Below, piece after piece: positions 56,142-64,000 of a stretch of DNA of 64,000 bases; the stretch's first letter is position 1; every line of letters starts with the position of its first letter. The translations under genes were made by a program, and so were the position numbers. The DNA lies in assembly GCA_948474755.1 (NCBI GenBank), contig CAOLHI010001013.1, positions 496,001-560,000 on the forward strand, written 5' to 3'. The notes beneath the pieces were generated by a model. The model searched no databases. It saw nothing but the letters and a program-made list of their open reading frames with translations, and was not told where the DNA came from. The DNA is from Ctenosaura bakeri (Eukaryota > Chordata > Lepidosauria > Squamata > Iguanidae).

Positions 56142-56516
56142 CCTGTTACATTCATGCAACACACCTACACACTGCAGGTGACACAGTAATGTGTTGCGAT
56201 ACACAGTTTGGAAAGCTCTGTTCTAGACTCTGAAAGTATCCTCTCAATCCCTTTTCTAAAGAGAAGTCTATAAAGAAGAGCAGGAATAGGGACCTTGTGT
56301 CTACTAACCTCTGAGTTCTAGGGTAGAACAAGGGAAACTTCAGGGGAAGTCTTGAGTGTTGAGTCAGGGCAAATTACTTTAATCAACAAGTTCCAGTCTA
56401 GTGCAAAGGTTTAAATTGGCAGTTTATCACAAAGTGATCTAAATTCTGTTGTTAGTCCTGATTAGATTAGACCCATTCAATCTCTTGGATTTGTGGACTT
56501 TAACATGTCTTCATTA
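56142..56516. other. Unassigned; possible hAT-like end near 56160-56220
   Basis: acacagtaatgtgttgcgat and acacagtttggaaagctctg resembles the ends of hAT/Charlie-type MITEs, but no second terminus was found. Confidence 0.3.
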
Positions 56517-56769
56517 GAGAGCCAATGTGGTGTAGTGGTTTGAATGCTGGGCTAGGAGTCTAGGAGAACAGAGTTTGAACCCCTGCTTGGCCATGGAAAC
56601 CCACTGATTGGCCCTGGGCAAGTCACACCCTCTCAGCCTCAGAGGAAGGCAAGGGCAAACCCAAACTCTGAACAAATTCTGCCAGGTAAATCCCATGATT
56701 GGTTCACTTTAGAGTTGCCATAAATCAGAAATGGCTTGAAGGTACACAGCAACACCAGCAACTACAACA
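56517..56769 (+). mobile_element. S1 SINE, plus strand, full length
   Basis: gagccaatgtggtgtagtgg, gaatgctgggctaggagtct, gtttgaacccctgcttggcc, gcaagtcacaccctctcagc, agaggaaggcaagggcaaac, gttgccataaatcagaaatg, gcttgaaggtacacagcaac. Head-to-tail complete, with an (AAC)-type end. Confidence 0.9.
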
Positions 56770-57239
56770 GTATGTCTTCAAGGATCAATAAAATTATAGG
56801 ATTCCAGCAGCACAGAACATCACAGTTACCCATATGATGCAGAATTACTCTCCATTGTTTTACCATTGGAAAGAATTTCAAAGACAGATCACAGTGATAA
56901 ACTGCAAAGCAGAATTTGTATAGCATAACTGATGTTCATATGTTACATGTCTTAACTGTCTTGCATATTGCCAGGATGTTTGTATTAACACCAACAGTTT
57001 TGTCGATGACTAGTATTACAAAAATTGCCCTGTCACTGTTTTCTGTATACAATTGAACTATGAACTCACTGTTGACATCCCATTCCCAACTGCACAGATT
57101 ATGTGAATTGCTTCCCATGCATCTCAGGAAGTGGTCTATAATAAATGAAAGCTCATGTTACAATAAACCTGTTAACAGTGCCACAATAGTTTGTGGTCTT
57201 GCTGCAACATTAAAGTAACTCCTTTGAAAATTCTTCCAA
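56770..57239. other. No gene recognised
   Basis: AT-rich, unassigned. Confidence 0.35.
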
Positions 57240-57674
57240 GGGCCCTTTCACACTGAACAATATAATTCCACTTTAACTGCCATGGCTGCATCCCATGACA
57301 TCCTGGGTTTGCAGCTTATGTATATGCATGTGTCTTCAAGTTACCTATCAACCTCTGGTGACCTTATGAATTTCACAGGGGTTTTCTTAGGCAAGAGATA
57401 CTCAGAGGTGGTTTTGCCTGTTTCTCCCTCTGAAATATAGCCTTCAGCACCTGGGATTCATTGGCAGTTTCCCACCCAAGTACTAACCAGAGTTGACAAT
57501 GCTTAGCTTCCAAAATCAAATGAGATCTGGTGCCTTTAGGATATGGGAATGGTATTTAGTATTCTCTGCTAAAAGGCTCTCATTTCTACTAGACTACAAA
57601 ACCCAAGATTCCTTAGGCATAGCCATGACAGTTAAGATGGATTCATAGTGCTATAACTGTGTAGCATGAAAGAA
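57240..57674. mobile_element. Hairpin MITE split by a 5S-derived SINE
   Basis: Left arm 57240-57314: GGGCCCTTTCACACTGAAC, ttccactttaactgccatgg, catcctgggtttgcag. Right arm about 57550-57674: aaaacccaagattccttagg, agccatgacagttaagatgg, ataactgtgtagcatgaaag. The arms are inverted partners once the SINE is removed. Confidence 0.75.
57315..57549 (-). mobile_element. 5S-rRNA-derived SINE, minus strand
   Basis: Reading from about 57549 down: aaaggcaccagatctcattt, gattttggaagctaagcatt, tctggttagtacttgggtgg and gaaactgccaatgaatccca. These follow 5S rRNA in order (its GATCTCGGAAGCTAAGCAGG and TAGTACTTGGATGGGAGACC stretches). This is the internal-promoter part of a SINE3-type head. The tail gcctaagaaaacccc and aacttgaagacacatgc is the same as the S1 SINE tail. 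Diverged, so it is not a functional 5S gene. Confidence 0.8.
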
Positions 57675-58334
57675 TGTTTTTGGATTATGGCTCCAACTGC
57701 AACTTCTCACCATTAGCTATGGTAGATAGGGTTGATGGAATTGTTAATCCAGCAATATCTGGATGTTGCCTCTCTCTGCTTTAGAAAGATATTAAAAGGT
57801 TTTAATACACCAAATTCTCAGTTCATTCATACCCTTTATGCCATTCATATGGGATTGTTGTAGAGCCGTACCACAGCTGCTTTGAAGTGTTCGAAGGAAA
57901 TGTGTGCCAAATAAATTAATAAATCTATTAGCGACAGAGTATTCACTATGGGCAAATTAACAGCTGCAGAATACTCACAGTGGTCCTGATAATTCAAGTT
58001 GATGGGGACTTTTCTTTCTTTTTTTCTTTCAAAATGCAAAATCCAAAGGTACACATACTTTTTTGGCTTTATATGTGACAAAGTGTCAGTATGGTGGATG
58101 ATAATGGAACTAAAAGGTAGCACGTTAATGCCTCCTGCGTATGAGCAAAATAGAAGAGCCCTGCTGGGCCAGACTCAAGGCTGATCTTTCCCACAATTCT
58201 TTCCACACTGTGGCCAGCCAGAATGTTCTGGGAAGCCCATAAGCAGAGCATGAATTGGTTATCATCCTCTTGTTTGCATACTCTAACAATTTTTCATATA
58301 AGCTATAAGAGACTGAAGTGGTTTGGTCTTGCCT
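57675..58334. other. No gene; remnant of a palindromic repeat at the start
   Basis: 57690-57775 carries attatggctccaactgcaac and ttaatccagcaatatctgga, a decayed palindromic family member. The rest is unassigned. Confidence 0.35.
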
Positions 58335-58576
58335 GAGTCTGCAAGAAAGGGAAAGATTCCCCTTCCTTTTCTTCCCTCCTTTCCTCCTTAACTGAATACA
58401 AACTACTTTTGCATCTTTGCACTGAGTTTGCAGCAGCTGAGGTAAACTGAGGATGAAGGGGAAAATGAGAGAACAGAGAAAATGGGACATTTTAAAAGGA
58501 GCTAGAAAAAAAAGAAAGAGAAACAACAGAGGATTTATCAGGAATGTCCTGCCAAATTAGGACAGTTGGAAGAATC
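58335..58576. mobile_element. CATACCCTCCAAC-family MITE, left-truncated
   Basis: ccttaactgaatacaaacta, ttgcagcagctgaggtaaac, aatgggacattttaaaagga, aaattaggacagttgg: the right two thirds of the family, with a degenerate right end. The 133-codon minus frame across it is non-genic. Confidence 0.65.
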
Positions 58577-58787
58577 ATACTCCTAAACAGAGGCATGTTC
58601 CTTGCAAAGATTTATTTGTCTGACCACAACATTATTTATTTTAATTTGGTTCATCACATCTGTTCAATGCAACAGCACATTGAAGGGAAGCATAATGGAA
58701 AATACATCTACTGATCCAAGTAGGTAGACAGTTCTATCCCAGTGCTTGAATAATATAATGTTTGCCTGTCTAGCTCCAATCAAGGAA
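58577..58787. other. Unassigned
   Basis: AT-rich. No repeat or ORF. Confidence 0.35.
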
Positions 58788-58958
58788 TAAGCTATTGCTC
58801 TGTGGTAGAAAATATGCCTTGTAAGTGGAAGATCATCAGTTCAATCCCAGCCAATTCTGGATTTTTTAAAAATAAAAGAATCAGGTAGTAGGTGAATAGA
58901 AAGACCCTAGACTATTGCCAGTCAGAGCAGACAATATTAGACCAGGCAAACAAATTGT
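58788..58958 (+). mobile_element. tRNA-derived SINE (family S3), plus strand
   Basis: aagctattgctctgtggtag and gaagatcatcagttcaatcc are a degenerate tRNA-like head with an intact B-box. gaaagaccctagactattgc and cagtcagagcagacaatatt are the S3 body. Confidence 0.65.
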
Positions 58959-58974
58959 GTAAGCTCTCCTGGAA

Positions 58975-59155
58975 GGCATTAATAAAAATGATGCACTTTT
59001 AAATTGCTTTTAATTCTGTTGTGCTTTGATATAATTTGTTCACTTGTGTTTCAAGATTATGACTGTGTGTTCAGAACCTTTTAGTTAACCTTCTGTGAGC
59101 CTCCTTGGAACTTTGGTTTTGAGGGAAGAATGAATGAATGAATAAATGAATTCTC
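58975..59155 (+). mobile_element. L2-type LINE 3' tail, plus strand
   Basis: cttttaaattgcttttaatt, aaccttctgtgagcctcctt and ggttttgagggaagaatg, ending in (GAAT)n, form the L2 3' terminus. No coding part. Confidence 0.55.
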
Positions 59156-60564
59156 ATCTGTTGCAATGCAGCTAAAAATGTGTCACTCTCTTTTGATTAG
59201 GTGCAGTTATAGGCTGTTGTTCCACCACAGCTCTAATCAAGACTCTCCTGTGGTCAAAAGAGAAACCTCCATTAATGTCTGTTAAGTGAGACTGCTATAT
59301 GTCACATGGTTAGCCCTGAAATGCAGAAGTGACTCTTCTATTGTTTTGGTTGGAATCAGTAACCAGTCCCCATTGCATTAAGGTGATGGCAAATGGCAAG
59401 TCTCCCTCCTAATCAGAACCAGTCTAGAGAGAGTAGTGTAGAACCCCTCTCTGATTTGGCCCGTCTTCCCTGTTGCCCTTTTTTTTTTTCCCAATAAAAT
59501 CAGATGTGTGACAAATCCTATAACAATGGTTTAGCCCTAACTGAACAATAATGAATTTTGGAGTTAGTTGGCATATGTCACAACAAACGTATTGGAAACT
59601 CGTGCCAGTTAGTAGAAATGTCAACTTCCCACAGTAATAGTTCTACCCACAGTTCTGATACATTAGGCTGATGTGCCCTGTTCTCATTTCTGATTTCCCC
59701 AGACTTTTCTCTGCCAACTTCAGTTTTGATTCTTTCCTTTCTCTCATTTATTATATCTGTTTTGCAGCAAGAGAAAAAGACAGTTTATCTCAAAGATAAG
59801 TCAGCACAGTTCTGTAAATCAGCCTGAAGGAGGGGGATCCCTGGTGAATTACAGCAGTTTGGGAGATGCTGTTCTTTTGGTGAAGAGTTGTCGGGTAACA
59901 TTTGATAAGCGGAAATGAAAGTTCCATTCTGTTACTGCGCCTTGAAGTAAAGGAAAATGAAGCGTATATTGCTTCAGAGCCATGAGGCTCCCTGTAATTG
60001 CCCCTTTTGTCTGCAAAGGATACTGCTAACTTACATATTTTAATAACCAATCAATCTTTATTTACAGTCCACAGTCCATTCAAAAGAAAACAGTAAAAGA
60101 ATATGATTTACTGTCCTTATGTAACCTACATTGACTGACATAATACAAGTGAAATTGAACCTCCAGTTAACACAGGAACAGTCAGGAAGCAATCATAGAC
60201 GATCTGATCAATAGCACTACATTTAGACACTGTGCAACTTGCTCTGTAAATAAAATATTGCAGCCCTCAAAGTAATAAGGTCAACAGAGAATCTGAGGAA
60301 TAACTCTGAAATATTCACAAAAGGAGGATGTTAACATTTCTCTAGCATTCTGAGAGAAACTGTACAGTACTGTAATTAGAAAGAACTGCTGCTATCTCCT
60401 CATATATACAGGGGCAGCATTTGTTCTTTACAGCAATGGCGGGGGGGACACCTGTGTGCTTCAGAAATATTACTTGACTCTAACTCCCATGAACCTCAGT
60501 CATCATTGTCATTTAGTTGGAATAAAAGCACTTCTGGAGGTCTATAAGTTTCCCGCTCCTGCAA
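59156..60564. other. Unique-looking stretch without a gene
   Basis: 59160-59420 (ccaccacagctctaatcaag, gtggtcaaaagagaaacctc) and about 59780-60050 lack repeat signatures. They might be conserved non-coding DNA. The 66- and 86-codon minus frames are not recognisable. About 60470-60560 is repeat-like (aactcccatgaacctcag). Confidence 0.3.
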
Positions 60565-60715
60565 CCCTTCCACACTGTGTGATTAGAGTACTTTCATTCC
60601 ACTTCAACTGCCATGGCAATATGTAGTGGAATCCTAGCATTTGTAGCTTGCTGAGACATTAGAGTTCTTTGGCTGAGAATTCTAAGTACAATTTCCTAAA
60701 CTTCCCACAGGCTGC
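60565..60715. mobile_element. Partial hairpin MITE variant
   Basis: cccttccacactgtgtgatt, ccacttcaactgccatggca, gtggaatcctagcatttgta, gagaattctaagtacaattt. The left arm and part of the loop only. Confidence 0.6.
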
Positions 60716-61160
60716 ACTTTGCTCATCCCTGTCCTAGAAGCTTCTAGTAGTGTAGTTCTCCTTTTGCAATGAATGTTTGGTTGTGTGGAATGCAAAACTG
60801 GAGCAGAGGCAACATGTAGCCCATGGTCCATTTACATGAGCATAAACAGGATTTTTCCGTTGGGAAAATGAGGTGCATTGACACCTCTGAAATTCCCTTC
60901 CTACAAAGCCCTGTATCAGCTCTGATCTATTCTGCTTTACTATTTGTACTCTTGTGTAAAGTCTCTTTTAGTCTTTGAACATCCATATTACTCTATGGAA
61001 CATACTCCTGGTCAAGGACTGCTTTATCGTAGAGAACGTACTCAGGTTAAATAGCCACTTTACCCATTTTGATGAAATTTTTTTGGATGGTTTTATTATG
61101 AGGTATACAGTTTCTGGATGCCTGGCTGTTTTATTTACAAGACATTAAGTCCTGTTATAT
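60716..61160. other. No gene recognised
   Basis: AT-rich, unassigned. Confidence 0.35.
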
Positions 61161-61364
61161 GGGGCAATTTCTGCACTATGCTGTTATAGTGGTATTATCC
61201 CACTGTAAATATGCTGTGGAATTCTGAGTTTTGTAGTTTACTGAGGCCAAAGAGCTCTCTGGCTGAGAATTCTAAATGCCTCTCCCTAAACTGCAAACCC
61301 CAGGATTCTATCAGATGTTGAAAGTGGAATAATAGCACTATAATAGTGTAGTGCAGAAATGGCC
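61161..61364. mobile_element. Complete hairpin MITE, about 204 bp
   Basis: Starts GGGGCAATTTCTGCACTATG and ends TAGTGCAGAAATGGCC. gaattctgagttttgtagtt, ctggctgagaattctaaatg and aaaccccaggattctatcag show the family pattern. No clear duplication at the flanks (ATG, GGG). Confidence 0.8.
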
Positions 61365-61696
61365 GGGGTCTAAGCCAGAAGAACGTGGAAATTAGTTCCT
61401 TTGAGGACTTGGGAACATAATGATCCACAGCTATATAAAACAAGTCACAAGGTTCTAAAGGAGACATGGTGTGGAAGCAGTAACAACTTAACTGGATTTA
61501 AATAGGTTTAGGCTGCAATCCTAGATGTTGAGGGTAAGTCCCATTAAAATCAATGGGACTTGCTTCTGAATCAAGAATGCTAAGAGCGTGGTGTTTGAAG
61601 TTGTGACATACCTGTGCCCAGATGTATACAGCACCTGAATATGGAGGTTCTGCTTTTCACTTGCTTGTGTTTGGTGACAGACTTGAGGTAAGGGAG
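61365..61696. other. No gene; old short repeat at 61510-61575
   Basis: aggctgcaatcctagatgtt, gtaagtcccattaaaatcaatg, gggacttgcttctgaatc is the amniote palindromic repeat also traced near 8250. The rest is unassigned. Confidence 0.45.
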
Positions 61697-61795
61697 AAGG
61701 GCTGTAGCTTAATGGGATGGCACATGATTTGCATGTGAAAGCTTATGGCTAGAGTTGCTATAGGTCAGGTCTTACAGCACTGAGCAAGCTATAGA
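61697..61795 (+). mobile_element. tRNA-derived SINE (family S3), partial
   Basis: aagggctgtagcttaatggg and gatggcacatgatttgcatg are a tRNA-Ala-like head with A-box, and attgctataggtcaggtctt a decayed continuation. An S1 SINE follows directly. Confidence 0.55.
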
Positions 61796-61802
61796 TATAA
61801 GA

Positions 61803-61958
61803 AGAGCCAGTGTGGTATACGGGTGACCTTGGGTAGTCTCTCAGCCTCTTTCAGCCTCAGAGGAGGGGAATGGCAAGCCTCCTGTGAATAAGTCTGGCCA
61901 AGAAAATATAATAATAAGGTCATTGTAAGTTAGAGTCGACTAGAAGGCACATAACAAT
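61803..61958 (+). mobile_element. S1 SINE with internal deletion
   Basis: agagccagtgtggtatac joins directly to gggtgaccttgggtag, so about 75 bases of the tRNA-like region (including the B-box) are missing. The middle and tail (gaatggcaagcctcctgtga, agagtcgactagaaggcaca) are present. Confidence 0.8.
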
Positions 61959-62910
61959 ATTTTGGGAAGGCAGTGGACATATTTAAATATATGACTAAAT
62001 CATGAATGTCAATGGATTGATATGCAGAATAGCTGAAAAGTCCACTTGTTTCCCAGTTAGTAGCAGTTTTCTGTGGCCTTCTGTTTGTTTGCAAAACTGG
62101 AGTGTTGTTTTGGTGCAAGCTCTTAATTTTTGTTTAGAAGTTTATAGCAATTTTGTCCAGGGGAGAGAATAAGAAGTGCCAATGCACTATATCTCATCTT
62201 ATACACTTCCCTCTGTGATTGTCATATCTCACCTTGTGGAATCCTACTCAGAGTAGTCAGGGCAGAAAGAGCCTACAATGTGAAAACACTGTCCCTCCCT
62301 GAAGTCTTAGAAGTCAAGAGAAGACACTGATAATGGACACAATGTAGACGAAAAGCCACCACTCTACTCCAGAGCAGCTGGATGCTGAAAAGTGGCCTTT
62401 CTTTCTAGCTCTGAAACAGTGAACCATATAGGAACAGAAGAGGAGCTAACAACTCATGTACAAACTTAAATACCATATGGTAAGTAATTATCCACCTGGC
62501 TTGTAAAGGTCAGGCAGCTATAAATCTTGCAGAAGAGAAGGACAGTCTGCAGTGCAAACAACTAGTCTAAGACCTTTTGTGTTTTTGGATATCTTGAATT
62601 CCTGACCCACTGTACTTTCTATAAAGTATATGTCCTGCCTTTCTCCTTCCTTGTCAGTGTTCTCTTTGGCTGCTTTTTCCCTGTGAGCTACTTTGGAATG
62701 ATTGAGACCTTGCCATCCCCTTCCCTCATTTTTGGATAACTTGATGGCACATGTAGGACCTGGACTGACCTAACTCTTCTGTGACTGCTCAGCCTTAGAG
62801 GGCCTGACCTATCATTGAAGTTCGTGCTGCTAAGCATAGGATAGTGATCTCAAACTATGAATACTTTCTTCTTTCCAGAGAATAGGCATAAAAGTTACAT
62901 ATACTGTATA
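61959..62910. other. No gene recognised
   Basis: AT-rich, unassigned. No repeat family is identified. Confidence 0.35.
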
Positions 62911-63358
62911 CAAATGCAGGCCTCCCTTCACATTCGTGGGGTTGACTTTTGCAAATTTGATTATTTTCAAGGTGCATGGGTGCCTCCCCCCATCTCATCC
63001 TCTCATTTTCTTGACTTTTTCCTGTGGATGCATGCCTTCTTTCTCCACACCTGGGAAAAAGGGAAGGGAATGGGAAAGGAAAACATTGTGTGCAGTGAAG
63101 GAAAGCATGTGCAGATCTTTGACCTATTCCCTTGTCTTTTGTGTGGAGAATGTGCTCCACAGGAAAAGGCAAAGGAATAGGAGGGGGAGCACCACCTGCA
63201 GAGATGCATGCCTTCCTTCCTCCTATTTTCTTGTTTTTTGCCCAGGGCACAGAGAAGGAAGGCTCACGCCCCAGAGCAAAACGCAAGGGAATGGGAGGGA
63301 AAATGAGGGCAGGGGGAGTTATTCATAGTTTTTTTACTTTTGTGAGTGGGGCCACTGC
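62911..63358. mobile_element. MITE of the CAGTRGTCCCTC family
   Basis: gcaggcctcccttcacattc and gacttttgcaaatttgatta on the left; catagtttttttacttttgt and gtggggccactg on the right. The centre has G-rich/C-rich blocks (ggggagcaccacctgcag). The 143-codon minus frame (62855-63286) and others lie wholly inside and are not genes. Confidence 0.5.
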
Positions 63359-64000
63359 AAAGGAAGATCTGGGAAGTTGTCATCTAAATGGTATTTTTTC
63401 CAATCTCTGAACTAGAAAATTGCAAAACTTTTTTCATATGCTGTTAAACCTATTGGCTGCCACATGAAGGTTGGCGAGAGAGGGAATGAAGCCATTACAA
63501 TTATTAACAGGAGGATGAGCTGACTTAAATCAATTCTTTATGTCTAATTTATTTCTAGTCTAGTTTATAGAGTAGCTTAGCATGAGTGCCATGGCACTCC
63601 ATGCAGTGTAGCATCTGGAAAATCTGCTCTTTGCATCCGTTGTGCTTTCATTTGGTGCAGTTGATAGACTGTAGCATGTGAACATGGGGATTTCAGGCTC
63701 AAATTGCTGCTAAGTAGTGAAGCTCGTGGGAGTCGCCTTGGGTGGAATTACTCTCAGGCTGCCTAGACGTTCTTGCAGGCTTGCACTGAGGATAAATGAG
63801 CTAAAAGGGTGGAAAGTATACAGTATACAGGAAAATACAATAGAAATAATAGTAATGTTTGCCAGACAGAGCATCACTTGCTGCTTTATCACCCTGAGCT
63901 CAGAAAGAGACAGTGGGATTATAAATACAGTTAGCTTCTGAAGGGGTTCCAAGCTCAATGTTTTTTTTCCTTCTAAGAATATTTATTATTCCAACAGATA
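63359..64000. other. No gene recognised to the window end
   Basis: Unassigned. Complementary frames at 63710-63958 on both strands have no family resemblance. Confidence 0.35.

Noticed and set aside
57420..57549. Possible 5S rRNA gene on the minus strand
   Set aside because: It matches 5S only over the internal region, is diverged, and continues into a SINE tail, so it is a SINE.
62855..63328. Overlapping 130-143-codon ORFs on both strands
   Set aside because: They lie inside a repeat-family member (62911-63358). G/C-rich blocks keep several frames open.
1..64000. CRISPR array, operon, provirus or multi-gene defence system
   Set aside because: No direct-repeat/spacer arrays, no clustered coding genes and no gag-pol-env structure. 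The intron-containing GPCR, SINEs and LINEs mark it as vertebrate nuclear DNA.

Overview
The window is non-avian reptile nuclear DNA, most likely from a squamate lizard. This is inferred from the repeat mixture: CR1 and L2 LINEs, RTE-type and L1-type pieces, a Penelope-like element, several tRNA-derived SINE families, a 5S-rRNA-derived SINE and many palindromic MITEs. There are no operons, ribosome binding sites, CRISPR arrays, proviruses or long multi-exon genes. The window is repeat-rich and gene-poor.

The one convincing gene is a class A GPCR exon on the minus strand (15048-16057). It encodes about 335 residues and closely resembles the P2Y-like/succinate receptor group (SUCNR1). It has a splice acceptor just upstream, so the initiating Met probably lies in an unseen 5' exon. 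The seven-helix scaffold is intact, but three of the four SUCNR1/OXGR1 dicarboxylate-binding positions are changed.

The rest by region: 0.9-2.1 kb is a three-level nest (MITE, then an L1-like insert, then a Penelope-like insert with a decayed hammerhead-ribozyme core). 3.4-19 kb holds L2 3' ends, SINEs and palindromic MITEs around the GPCR. 17.3-18.0 kb is a SINE split by a GC-rich MITE. 22.0-25.6 kb holds two MITE families, a Tigger-like element with a SINE inside, and a CR1 3' end. 31.2-33.7 kb holds a MITE, an L1-type insertion whose 5' end is an inverted copy of its own target flank, a SINE with a duplicated head, and a GC-rich MITE. 35.1-37.2 kb has three L2 3' ends in the same orientation. 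40.7-41.4 kb is another MITE-in-MITE. 47.2-48.1 kb holds two convergent RTE fragments. 50.2-53.1 kb is a second Tigger-like element split by a smaller MITE and a 2.2-kb CR1. 56.5-61.9 kb has more SINEs, including a 5S-derived SINE inside a MITE.

Three MITE families (hairpin about 200 bp, GC-rich about 470 bp, about 415 bp) share the terminus GGCCCTTTCCACAC or a close variant. Several copies have 3-bp target duplications, which points to one transposase system. Stretches without recognised repeats are AT-rich. A few with clustered TAAT/ATTA cores are possible conserved non-coding elements, but this cannot be tested without alignment. I found no new multi-gene system. The most novel observation is the self-primed, fold-back 5' junction at 31.8 kb.
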